Below, piece after piece: positions 22,525 through 32,275 of a DNA stretch of 64,000 bases. The notes under the pieces are model-generated. The model made no database searches. It was not told the DNA's origin and was given only the letters and a program-made list of their open reading frames with translations. The stretch comes from Agrocybe praecox (taxonomy: Eukaryota; Basidiomycota; Agaricomycetes; Agaricales; Agrocybaceae). How positions within the stretch are numbered: the first letter of the stretch is position 1; the number at the start of each line of letters is the position of its first letter. Both the position numbers and the translations under genes were made by a program. The stretch lies in the NCBI GenBank assembly GCA_964017145.1, contig OZ024840.1:3410001-3474000 (forward strand), written 5' to 3'.

Positions 22525-23540
22525 ATGGCCACATCCACAGCTTCATTCTACTTGATTGTTGCGTTCGGTTCATCTCTTTTCTCTGGTAACCCAGCCGCAG
22601 TCGTGTTTCTAGATACCCAAACATACCCTACCGAAACCTATGCCAACATTGCGATCACTCTCAACCAACCGATGGCTGCCTTCGTCTCTCCTACTAATTT
22701 ATCCAGCGAGGAAAGTGGTGTAATCGTTCGTTCTGTGCGTTTCTTCGCTCCTAATGGGATGGAAATCCAAATTTGTGGCCATGCAACGCTTGCAATCGGT
22801 AAAGCGTTATTTGAGATGCCCGATATTGCTCGATCCAACGTGCACACGATCCTGTTGAAGAACCCGTACGGCCATACCTTGAAAATTTCACAATTGGATG
22901 GCGGGTTTTTCCAAATCCGACTACCCAGCACCATTCCGGGAACCATCCCGGATGCTGAAAAGGTACGATTGAAGGCCTTTGTGGACGAAGCTTTTGGAAA
23001 GGATGTCGCTGTTGTAGACATTAAAAATGGAGGAGACACTTACAAGGAATGTATGTTGAAGATAACTCAAAGGTTCAGAATGACTTGACAGTATTTTCTA
23101 GATGTACTCGTAGAGTTGGACGCTTGTGAGGACCTAGCAGAGACTGCTATTAACGCACAAGCTCTGGTACATTTCCTTTTTGTCCTTTTCTTTTTGCAAC
23201 ATGACTATGTCTAACTGTAACGCACTCAAAGCTAAATAACGGGTTTAGGGTTACCATTTTCACCAGGGCTTCTTCCAATCCCGAGGAAATGTGCATCTCG
23301 CGCATATTTGCTCCACGCCAAATGGCTCCTCCGAGCGAAGATCCTGTATGCGGCTCAGCCCACGCCGTCATGGCTCCTTACTGGTACACGAAAAGAGGGA
23401 TAGCGCCTGGACATGAAATTAATGCAAAGCAAGTTAGCGCGCGCGGCGGTGATTTGAAGGTGGTTTGGGAAAAATCTGATAATACGGTCAAATTGGCAGG
23501 ACAGTGTGCAATTATAGTCTCGGGACATTTGAATATATGA
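22525..23540 (+). CDS. PhzF-like isomerase-fold protein, copy A
   Basis: Predicted 299-aa PhzF-family protein (diaminopimelate-epimerase-like fold), exons 22525-23050, 23102-23166, 23232-23540. N-terminal landmarks are FGSSLFSGNPAAVVF and ICGHATLAIG; the C-terminal one is EDPVCGSAHAVMAPYW. The family member that makes phenazines uses a glutamate in an N-L-S-E-T-x-F-V motif. The same place here reads LNQPMAAFV, so the catalytic Glu is Met 50. The protein may therefore bind but not isomerise, or use another base. Cytosolic, no signal peptide. Next to it on the opposite strand, beyond copy B, is an FAD monooxygenase. Family firm, reaction unknown. Confidence 0.85.
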
Positions 23541-23595
23541 ATACGTATCAACGTGTTAACGGGGATATTTGGTAGACGATTTTTATATTCTAATA

Positions 23596-23631
23596 CTCGT
23601 GGGTAAAAAAAGTGATCACGGATTATGTAAT
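23596..23631 (+). repeat. Left terminal inverted repeat of the Tc1/mariner element
   Basis: 36 bp, exact reverse complement of 24170-24205; starts CTCGTGGGTAAAAAAAGTGA. Identity of the two ends points to a recent insertion. Confidence 0.93.
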
Positions 23632-23849
23632 CGGCCAATAATTCCCTTCGTTGTCTCGTTCTTCAATCCCTTTTAGCACAGTCAGTTCCTTCTCTATTTC
23701 TTCACAATTTGACACAGTAGTAGACATAGTTATACATAGTAAAATTCTAAAATTAATATGGTGTATATCCTCCCCTAGCTTGAGAAATGGCGGCCACACA
23801 GTTTGGCATACTGTAAGTCTGTTTGTTAATATCATCTATGTCTAGCTGC

Positions 23850-24050
23850 TCCCATGGAGTATGAACAGCTGGTTTGAGGCCATCAGCAGTGGTGGGCTGA
23901 GGTGTCATTGCTCGTATGATGGTTTTTAGCTCGTGCCAAACAGGTTCAATAGGTAAAAGATCTGGTGAATTAGGGGGTAGAATAAACTAGTGGGTTATTA
24001 TGGTCTTCAAACCATTTCTTTGTCTGTTTTCTTGTGTGACACGAGATAAT
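23850..24050 (-). pseudogene. Decayed Tc1-type transposase 3' end
   Basis: Minus-strand reading gives WFEDHNNPLVYSTP, a frame break, then NSPDLLPIEPVWHELK. This is the motif around the third catalytic acidic residue of Tc1/mariner DDE transposases (S-P-D-L-x-P-I-E-x-x-W). The first two catalytic Asp regions are absent from the 610-bp element, so it cannot move by itself. Confidence 0.85.
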
Positions 24051-24169
24051 AATATGCTGGAAATGTACTCTGCTACGCTCCTTTGTCATTTATGCATAAA
24101 ACCCCTTCAAAACACCCTCGGAGAAACCAGGGAATCAACAAGACGCGACGCGACCGAGACATGTTAAAT

Positions 24170-24205
24170 ATTACATAATCCGTGATCACTTTTTTTACCC
24201 ACGAG
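24170..24205 (-). repeat. Right terminal inverted repeat of the Tc1/mariner element
   Basis: 36 bp, ends CCCACGAG, then the duplicated TA at 24206-24207. Confidence 0.93.
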
Positions 24206-24752
24206 TACTCATAAAATCGCTTCTGCTTCGCCCTGGATACTTATGGCTCTCTTATACTTCAAGCGGGACGGGCGAAGACCAAAGACAGACAGACCGATAG
24301 GCTGCTACTGGTAGATCTACATTCTAATGCTTAATTGTGAATTCTATATTATTTATCTGTACTTGTAACTGCCCTTTTCTATACTGTTTTTTTTTAGTTC
24401 CCGAATCCCCACTCTCTCATTTGCACCCAATATTCGAATTTATTTTACAGCCGAGTCGGAGCTGTAAGGCTGCCGCCTCACAGCCCTGCTTGCGCATGTT
24501 TGACGACACGCATATACATGCGCGTCGCCCCTTTTTTTCTTTCTTTAGCATACGCTCACCTTCTTTGGCTTTCTTTCTGTACTCAACACGACGCGTCTTG
24601 GTCCTGTTCTTTCTGGTTCCTCCTCATTTGAGTGTTTTCCGTCTGTCAAACGACGGGGGTTTTCCACGAGCCCATCGTCTTCCCTTGCTTATATTTATGA
24701 CATTAGTCAGCTTGATAATCTCGAGTCATATCGCTTGTAGCTCTTATGGCAC

Positions 24753-24759
24753 TATATAA
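24753..24759 (+). promoter_or_regulatory. TATA box of PhzF copy B
   Basis: TATATAA, 75 bp before the ATG of copy B. The corresponding unit 1 sequence (22180-22186) is TACATAA and is separated from its ATG by a 268-bp insertion. Confidence 0.5.
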
Positions 24760-24833
24760 GTTATCTTGACCTTTGTCTGTATGCGTATATGTTTTTCACA
24801 CCCTTCAAACTTTTCTACTAGGCAAAATTCATC

Positions 24834-25858
24834 ATGGCCACATCCACAGCTCCATTTTACCTGATTACTGCGTTCGGTTCGTCTCTTTTCTCTGGTAACC
24901 CAGCTGCAGTTGTGTTTCTAGATACCCAAACATACCCTACCGAAACCTATGCCAAAATCGCGATCACTCTCAACCAACCGATGGCTGCCTTCGTCTCTCC
25001 TACTAATTTATCCAGCGAGGAAAGTGGTGTAATCGTTCGTTCTGTGCGTTTCTTCGTTCCCAGTGGGAAGGAAATTCGAATTTGTGGCCATGCAACGCTT
25101 GCTATCGGTAAAGCATTATTTGAGATGCCCGATATTGCTCAAGCCAACGTGCATACGATCCTGTTGAAGAACCCGTACGGCCATACCTTAAAATTTTCAC
25201 AATTGGATGGCGGGTTTTTCCAAATCCAACTACCCGGCGCCATTCCGGGAACCATCTCGGATGCTGAAAAGGCACGATTGAAGGCCTTTGTGGACGAAGC
25301 TTTTGGAAAGGATGTCGCTATTGTAGACATTAAAAATGGAGGAGACATTTACAAGGAATGTAAGTTGAAGATAAGTCAAAGGTTCGTTTTTGCGGAAGCT
25401 GACTTGACGGTATTTTCTAGATGTACTCGTGGAGTTGGACGCTTGTGAGGACCTTGCCGGGAATGCTATTAACGCACAAGCTCTGGTACATTTCCTTTTT
25501 GTCCTTTTTCTTTGCAACATGACTATGTCTAATTGTGACGCACTCAAAGCTAAATAACGGGTTTTCCGTTAATATTTTCACCAGGGCTTCTTCCAATCCC
25601 GAGGAAATGTTCATCTCGCGCATGTTTGCTCCAAGCGAAATAGCTCCTCCGAGCGAAGATCATGTGTGCGGCTCAGCCCACGCCATCATGGCTCCTTACT
25701 GGTACACGAAGAGAGGAATAGCGCCTGGACATGAAATTAATGCAAAGCAAGTCAGCGCGCGCGGCGGTGATTTGAAGGTAGTTTGGGAAAAATCTGATAA
25801 TACGGTCAAGTTGGCAGGACAGTGTGCACTTATTGTCTCGGGAAATTTGAATATATGA
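24834..25858 (+). CDS. PhzF-like isomerase-fold protein, copy B
   Basis: Predicted 299-aa paralogue of the gene at 22525 with the same intron positions; exons 24834-25359, 25421-25485, 25550-25858. Nearly identical to copy A over the N-terminal two thirds. It also lacks the catalytic glutamate (LNQPMAAFV). In the second domain the conserved EDPVCGSAH reads EDHVCGSAH, and ASSNPEEMFISRMFAPSEI differs from copy A. Frames and splice sites are intact. It converges on the FAD monooxygenase, with about 200 bp between stops. Reaction unknown. Confidence 0.85.
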
Positions 25859-26060
25859 ATACATATTACTGCATAATGTGTTAACAGGGGATATAATTAG
25901 ACGATTTATTTTTTATACTCATAAAATCGCTTCCGAGTCTACTCCGCTCTGACAACTTGTAACTTTCTTACTGCGAGCGGGACGGGCAAAGACCAAAGAC
26001 AGACAGACCGATCTCCCGAAAGCTTTCTCGTCGTGCTCCTGCTACTGGTAGATCTACATT

Positions 26061-27872
26061 CTAATTCTTAATCGCGAATTCTGTCTCCATTTTCTGCATA
26101 GCCGTGTTAACTTCGCCTTCCAAATCATAATCCCATACAGGCTCCCACATTCCCGTGAGATGTTCACGCATCTCCTCAATACTATAGTGACCTGGTCCGT
26201 AATTATCATATATCTTGCCCATTTTAATGCTGCGCTCAAGGACCATATTTGCACGAGTCACTCGGAGCGTGTTGTATATCTCGAGCACAGACTGCAAATT
26301 GCCATATCGTCAGAACCAGCTGTAATATCGAAAGCAGAGAGTTGCACGAACGTTCAGGTTATTTTTGTTAGTATGCGGATGCGCAAGAAGCCGACAGAGA
26401 GCGTATACATCCTCGAAACCTTGACCCACTCCGGCGCCTAAGTGTGGGAGCATGGCATGTGCCTGGTTGGAAGATAAGATAAAGATAAGCGCCACACAGA
26501 GTAGCTTGATATGAGATATTATATTTACCGCATCTCCAATCAGCACCACACAGTCTTTGGCGAATGATTCCAGAGGCGGGTGGATGGTATGAATTGACCA
26601 TCTGCTGGGATCTTTGAGATGGCGTACTATGGTCATGGCGTCGCCTCCCCAGCCTTTGTATCCATCGACGAGCTCTTGCAACGGCCTGGGTTCTACCCAA
26701 GGACTCTGAGAACGTTCCGGAAGGAAGCCCTTGTTACTTTCTTCAAGATTGCGGAATGCAACAACGTTCAGCTTTCAAAGACGTGAGAAGACGTCGCAAT
26801 GAATAGAATTAATCAAGTAAATTCACCACTTTACCGCCTTCTACAGGAAAAGTGATCATATGCTACGTCCCATGGCTCGATGAACATTTGAACGAAACAG
26901 AAGCGGAGTGCCCACCTTTCCTATCCCGACCCAACAATGAGGGCGCTCATCAACTGGGGCTTTTACGCCAGCCGATTTCAGTTTGTCCACTGGAACCAAT
27001 CCTCGATAGGCGTACGTGCCAGAAAATCGCAGGTTATCTTCAACGGCGTCGCTCGCGACGACCTTGCGAGTAACGCTCTTTATTCCATCCGCACCAATCA
27101 CCAAATCCGCCTCATGGGTACTGCCATCGGTAAATCGAAGTGATTGTCTACCAGACGGTAATCGTAGCACTGATGTGCACCGTTTGTGAAATTGGATGCA
27201 CTTTGGATCCAACAATGGTGTAAGCGCCTCTAGGTACGCTGGGCTGTACGTGTAAAGGCAGGGCCATGGTTACTTGTATGCAAGCCGATAGGTCGATAAA
27301 TATACTCCCACCGGTATATTCCAAGCCCCTCACTGTTGCGCCCGCCCCCAGAAGATTCGATATACTGCGCAAATACATTTAGTCGCCAAGTAAATGTAAT
27401 AAAGAGATGGGGAAAGCCATACATCGAAGATGTTCTCGTCGTTCTCAGCACCAGCCAAAAAAGAAAATAAGAATAGTGTTGGCTCTGATTGCTGCGCCCT
27501 GGTGAGAACTGCTTTCAAAAGCCCGAGACCATCCAAGGCACGAATAGCATTAAGACCTAAGTTTTTCATGGGGTGTTTACTCCACTTTCTTCCAGTTGAA
27601 AGATGTGCAAAATACTTACTAAGGCCAACGCCTGCACCGACTTCTCCGAATTCCGACTAGAGATTAACTAAGTAAACAAATTTAAGAAATCTGTAAGTGA
27701 GAACCTTACTGCTGCTTCAAAGACATGTACTTTCAAGCCAGCGTTCTTCAGTCCAATGGCACTGATGAGTAAGGAACTCAGTCAACACCGGGTAAAGGTC
27801 AAAAAAATAAATTTACCATGCCAATCCACACATACCACCTCCTATTATGGCGACATCAAAATCTTTAGCCAT
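26061..27872 (-). CDS. FAD-dependent monooxygenase, salicylate hydroxylase-like
   Basis: Class A flavoprotein monooxygenase, 426 aa. These use NAD(P)H and O2 to hydroxylate aromatic compounds. Ten exons (minus): 27872-27817, 27761-27710, 27656-27620, 27556-27423, 27364-27312, 27243-26916, 26862-26827, 26771-26529, 26462-26352, 26291-26061. All three FAD motifs are present: DVAIIGGGMCGLACAIGL at the N-terminus, ADLVIGADGIKS in the middle, and CVVLIGDAAHAMLPHLGAG (GD motif). Substrate is not deducible. Its last codons are duplicated at 24320-24342 as part of duplication II, so the gene existed beside PhzF before the duplication. Confidence 0.9.
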
Positions 27873-28337
27873 ATGTAATTTTCGCTTCTCGAAGAGGGCT
27901 TAGTATCAATTTACGAGGTTATTTTTCTACGAGGACTCCACCTTCTAACGTCCACACTTTATAACTGGACGGATACACGGATACTTCTAGTGGCTGTCAG
28001 CCTCATCACATAAAAGACTGGCCCGATATAACGAAACTGTATGTTCCATTGTATAAATAGATAGCAGATCCTGTGTGATCAGGCAGAGTATGAATAGGCC
28101 TTATGGCGAAGTTCTGGTCAAAAAGAAGCCCCCCAAAGAACCAAAACTTGGCGCCATCTTGGTAGGTTTGTTCCAGGACGATGGAGTATCAACAAGGGAG
28201 AAATGGCTCCATTGCGAATACGGTTGTAGGGGAACTTCAAGTCTAAAAATGGTTGGCCAAATATAGCATCGTGGGAAACCGGTACATTCGGTTCAATCCT
28301 TAGGCTTGGTTGTCATCCAACTATACAGTGCTCTCAA
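27873..28337. other. Divergent intergenic region, FAD monooxygenase and FHIT
   Basis: 465 bp between divergent starts. A 63-codon plus-strand frame (28075-28266) has no motif or splice support. Nothing else is recognisable. Confidence 0.5.
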
Positions 28338-29053
28338 ATGACGCCCCTGTTGTTTTCCACCTTTGAAGTCACAACACAAGCATTTTATAGATCAGCTTTA
28401 TCCTATGCTATCGTAAACCTCAAACCCATCGTTCCTGGCCGTAAGCTTCAGCGCACCGTTCATGTCAACGCTTGCGAGGAGCTACTATGTGCTTATCGAT
28501 AGCTTTCGCCTAGATGTCCTCGTCGTACCGAATCGACGCGTCCCCAGGTTGTCAGACCTCGATGGTAGTTTTCAACCTATGCCAGTATGTTAGAAAGTTG
28601 CGTGACTTGTTTGGATTCCTTTAGATCAAGAGCTTGCCAACTTGATGGGCTCCATTAAGCGAGTCGGAGACGTTATTCAGAAGGTTTACGGGGCGGATGC
28701 GTTGACTATTGCTTGCCAGGTGTGTACTGGTTGAATACAATCCTAATAAATCGCCCATTGACCCATTCATCCAGGATGGTAAAGCAGCTGGCCAGTCGGT
28801 CCCGCATGTCCACTTCCATCTTCTTCCTCGCAAATCCCAGGGAGACCCCTTCGCCGACAAAAATGACGAGATCTACCCGGTATTGGAGAGTAATGAAGGA
28901 ACACTGTCTTCCGAACTCCAGAAAATAGCGACTGCCTCCTTCTCCAATCATTTGAAAGTGGATGCAGATGAAGACCGAAAGCCGCGTTCACTTCAAGAAA
29001 TGGAGGAAGAAGCTAATCATTTGAAGACCTTCTTCGACAATACTACTTCTTGA
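28338..29053 (+). CDS. FHIT: FHIT-type diadenosine polyphosphate hydrolase
   Basis: HIT-superfamily protein, 175 aa, that cleaves diadenosine triphosphate or tetraphosphate. Four exons: 28338-28440, 28514-28564, 28625-28719, 28775-29053. The Fhit pattern is clear: ALSYAIVNLKPIVPGHVLVV, RVPRLSDLD, TIACQDGKAAGQ and the HIT triad PHVHFHLLPRK (His 94/96/98). The usual unstructured loop follows (DPFADKNDEIY). Length matches fungal Aph1/Hnt2. Exon 2 uses the acceptor at 28513 so that PGHVLVV is restored. Converges with the F-box gene at 29089 (35 bp between stops). Confidence 0.93.
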
Positions 29054-29088
29054 TGTTTCCTATACCCTAAATTTCATATAATCATTCG

Positions 29089-30351
29089 TTAGAGCCTGCG
29101 GTGTTCGCCTCCCGTTGACATCTGTAAGCTTCTTCCAGCCATTTTCAACATATTTTGGATTGGAGCGAACCGAGGATGGTGAAGGATAGGCGTCCAATCT
29201 CCATATAAAACCACATTACGGAGGGCAGGCAAACGCGGTCCACAGTATAGCGCAAAATGATGTTCTATTAGCTTCCAAACGGTACCTCCATCGGCAAGTA
29301 ATGGATTGATATGAGAGTGGATGCCAATTGAGACTAGGTGCTCGTGAACATCCGACCCCATGGCGGGGCTAGCGAAGAAAAAGTAGTAGTTCAGTTCCCT
29401 GAGATTGGGACAGCCCTTTAAACATAGTGAAAGCTCGTCAGTCATTAAGAAGCGGACATGCTTCCCAAGTTCAACGACTTTGAGCTGAGGTCCAAATGCA
29501 TCCCATATCTCTTGAAGTCCGTCTTTGATTGGAGGTGAGTCAAGGATAAGGTGGGTTAGTGATGGTAATGACCAGCGCAAATTTATTTGTCGGATGAGTA
29601 ACCCGCTTCTGATGTGTAAACGGAGTGTCTCGAGTTTAGGAAGGACGAGTGGCTCTGGTTCCATACAGACATGATTTGGGCCTACGACACCGCCTATGAA
29701 GAGATACCGAATGTTGGGTGAGCTCCGCAGGACCGAACCGAGTGAATTAATGCCTCCCGAACGTTCGGCCTCGTTATGATGCCACCACTCAAGTCGTTTG
29801 AGTGACGGCAGAGAAATATTGGTCGCTTCCCAATCAAAAGAAAGACCGTCAAGTATCGAATGCTGCGGCCGAAGGAGGGTGTGTAAATGGGGACATAATT
29901 CAAGTATGCCGACTGATTGAAGTTGCTTGGATTGTCCAGGTGGACCCGTCACTGTACTTTGATATGGCAGGACCACACGATATACCTATATGAAATAAGA
30001 AAAAACATACGTTTTGTAGCTACATAGCGACGCAGTCATGGATGATAAACCAACCATTTCTCCGTAGCGCCTAGCAGAATCGCGAAATTGTTCATGTCGC
30101 TCTAAAACCATCTGGAGCACATGCATGCCACGTTTTATCTTAATGTCGGTGTACAGCGCTTGGAGTGTCCATCTTCTCCATGTACGGCAGACCTGCGATA
30201 ACGCTAGTCTGACCTGCAAGTTTGGATCGCGGTTGTTGTCTGGGATTTGCTGAAAGGGAGCTGACTCGTCGAACGAGATGTTATGATTATGGGTTGCCCA
30301 GTCGAATATTTCGAGCCATACTTCGACTGGAAGCAGTGCGTGGTTGAGCAT
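29089..30351 (-). CDS. F-box protein
   Basis: Predicted 397-aa protein in two exons (minus): 30351-30055 and 29985-29089. The N-terminus has a fungal F-box, LLPVEVWLEIFDWATHN ... LALSQVCRTWRRWTLQALY. The rest is leucine-rich with weak repeat-like units (LPSLKRLEWW, LPKLETLRLHI, LPSLTHLIL, CPNLRELNYY), the organisation of Agaricomycete F-box/LRR-like proteins. Likely SCF substrate adaptor, target unknown. It is not closely similar to the F-box protein at 20594. Confidence 0.8.
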
Positions 30352-30960
30352 AAGAAGTTATGATAGGTTGAGAAAGTGGGAGATGACTAATGGCCAACGT
30401 AAATCTTATCTTATCTGCTGACCCTACTTCTTTGTCTTCTGCCAGCGTGGTGCATTTCTTTCTGTCTCTTCTTGCACATGCTCCTCCCTTCCTTTTGCGG
30501 GCTGGCGCATCAATACCCACCTCAACTGAATACCACTTGTATATGCTACTAATTCTCAAAAAGGACTCAATCCTGCATTTAAATGTTCTTTACCGACAGT
30601 TTCTTGCTGGTTGAACGACTATTTTTTCTTGGCTATTTTCTAGCCATCAATGGACTTGGATGCATCGTATACGGGCCTTATGGCGCCTAATAAGTCACTG
30701 TACAACCTCGGCGCTCGTATCATCTTTTTGAGTCATGCGGGCTACTCGATGATGCGATTGCCTTCGTCAATGAGCTTGGTGTGGCCCCAATATCTTCGCC
30801 TGAATACCAAGTCCTGCACTGTATACGTGGTACTCGACTTGCCAAGTATCCATGTTTCTTGGGCTCTTTCGCCATTTTGGACTTATAAAAAGGAGAGGTC
30901 GTTGAGCCTAATAATCACGAACCAGCTTGGTTTGACACTCCTCATCTACTGCACAACACC
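30352..30960. other. Divergent intergenic region before the M35 protease
   Basis: About 610 bp between the F-box start and the M35 gene. A 113-codon plus-strand frame (30650-30988) has no recognisable domain. The right end holds the M35 TATA box. Confidence 0.5.
30884..30890 (+). promoter_or_regulatory. TATA box of the M35 metalloendopeptidase gene
   Basis: TATAAAA within CTTATAAAAAGGAG, 71 bp before the ATG at 30961. A strong TATA fits an abundantly transcribed secreted-protease gene. Confidence 0.65.
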
Positions 30961-32178
30961 ATGTTCTCAACACGGCGCTAATATTTGACTGTAGGACCAA
31001 GTGCCGCTACTGGTGTGGAGAACCTCAAGCTTGTCGCCACCATCACCAATACCGGTGCCGAGACCGTCGAAGTCTTGAACGACCCCCGCAGTCTACTCTC
31101 CAAGCGCCCATCGAACAAGTTCTCCATCACTGATGTCAAGGGTCGCAAGCCTGCTTTCACCGGTGTAAAGGTCAAGTACTCCCCTGAGGCTGCCGCCAAG
31201 CTCGGCGCCTACACTGTCCTCGCCCCAGGGACATCCATCTCCGTTACCCATGACTGTGAATTCTTTTGAAAATATTCTCTTTTTCCTTTCACATTTGTTC
31301 ATTTTTCAAACCAACAGTGTCTGAGGGATATAACTTCACTTCTTCCGGCGTTGGTATCTATGACTTCGAGGCCGACAACACCTTCTACGTCGTCAAGGAT
31401 AACAACGAAATCGCTGTTGTCCGGGCCCAAGAGTCTGCCGTGCTTACCGCCTCCATCACCGGCAACCTTGCTGTCGCCCGCCGCGAAGAATCTGGCCTTT
31501 CGAAGCGCGCCACCTTCGTTAGCTGCACGGCTGCCAGACAGACAACCCTCAACACTGCCATCGCATCCGCTGAGACTTATGCTGCCAATGCTTACAGGTG
31601 CGTCCTACTTTGATCGATCGTTGGGTTTATGCAAACAATAATCTTCTATTTAGCTACGTGAACGGGCTTTCAGTAGCCTCCACCAGATACACAACCTGGT
31701 TCGGTGCATACACCTCTGCGCGCAGGTCCACCGTCCTCTCTCACTTCAAGAACATCGACAGCAACAACTTCAGCAGCTTCACATACGACTGCTCCTGTAC
31801 TGATTCATCCTATGCTTACGTCTACCCCTCCCAGTAAGTTCATTTACTCGTGCGCTTTGCTTACCAGAAAGCCGACAACATCCTCAGATTTGGCAAGATT
31901 TACCTCTGCAGTGCTTTCTGGAACGCCCCAAACACTGGTACTGACTCCAGGGTAAGAATATTCACTTTGCATTCCTCACTGACGACTAACAGCATTCATC
32001 CATATAGGCCGGAACTATCGTCCACGAATCTTCTCACTTCACCTCCAACGGTGGCACCGATGACTACGCTTACGGTCAAACCGCTGCTAAGAGTCGCGCC
32101 AACAGCTCTCCCGCCAAAGCTATCATGAACGCTGACAGCCACGAATACTTCGTCGAGAACAACCCTGCCCTCGCATAA
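30961..32178 (+). CDS. M35 peptidyl-Lys metalloendopeptidase-like, 5' end disrupted
   Basis: Deuterolysin/Lys-N type zinc protease of the aspzincin group, secreted by mushrooms in typical cases. Exons: 30961 (or 30985)-31255, 31318-31597, 31654-31833, 31888-31951, 32008-32178. The propeptide-like N-domain ([28 protein letters not shown]), the processing site region SKRATFVSC, the zinc motif HESSH and the aspzincin GTDDYAYG motif are all intact. The 5' end is not: the expected ATG TTC TCA start at 30961 runs into an in-frame TAA at codon 7, and homology resumes at 30985 with no signal peptide. The bases GCTAATATTTGACTGTAG just before 30997 look like an intron branch point and acceptor, so the first exon and its donor appear deleted. 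Probably a recent pseudogene, unless an unseen upstream exon supplies the start. Confidence 0.75.
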
Positions 32179-32275
32179 TTTATTGTATTTTTAATTGAGA
32201 AGGACTGCCAGTGGATACAAAGCCCACTCCGATTATAACATACCCATAAAAATGACGTACATTACGAAATGCAGA

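Larger units (their letters stand above)
23596..24205. mobile_element. Non-autonomous Tc1/mariner-type element
   Basis: 610-bp element bounded by 36-bp perfect inverted repeats (23596-23631 and 24170-24205, beginning CTCGTGGGTA) and flanked by TA on both sides (23594-23595, 24206-24207), the target-site signature of the superfamily. Inside, on the minus strand, is a decayed transposase end. The paralogous position in unit 2 (about 25915, TTTATACTCATAAAATCGC) is an empty site with a single TA. Confidence 0.93.
22001..24342 (+). repeat. Tandem duplication II, unit 1
   Basis: Starts about TATTATTCATCTGTACTTG and contains PhzF copy A. It ends at about 24342 with CTAATGCTTAATTGTGAATTCT, a copy of the last bases of the FAD monooxygenase gene (26061-26083). 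It is expanded by two insertions: about 268 bp at 22218-22485 in the promoter, and the 610-bp transposon at 23596-24205. Confidence 0.88.
24343..26088 (+). repeat. Tandem duplication II, unit 2
   Basis: Starts at the junction ATTCT|ATATTATTTATCTGT and runs through PhzF copy B to the last about 25 bp of the FAD monooxygenase coding sequence. It has its own insertion of about 233 bp (24447-24679), absent from unit 1 and starting ACAGCCGAGTCGGAGC. It lacks both unit 1 insertions. Confidence 0.88.

Noticed and set aside
30650..30988. 113-codon plus-strand frame before the M35 gene as its missing 5' exon
   Set aside because: It encodes no signal peptide and passes through the promoter TATA box.
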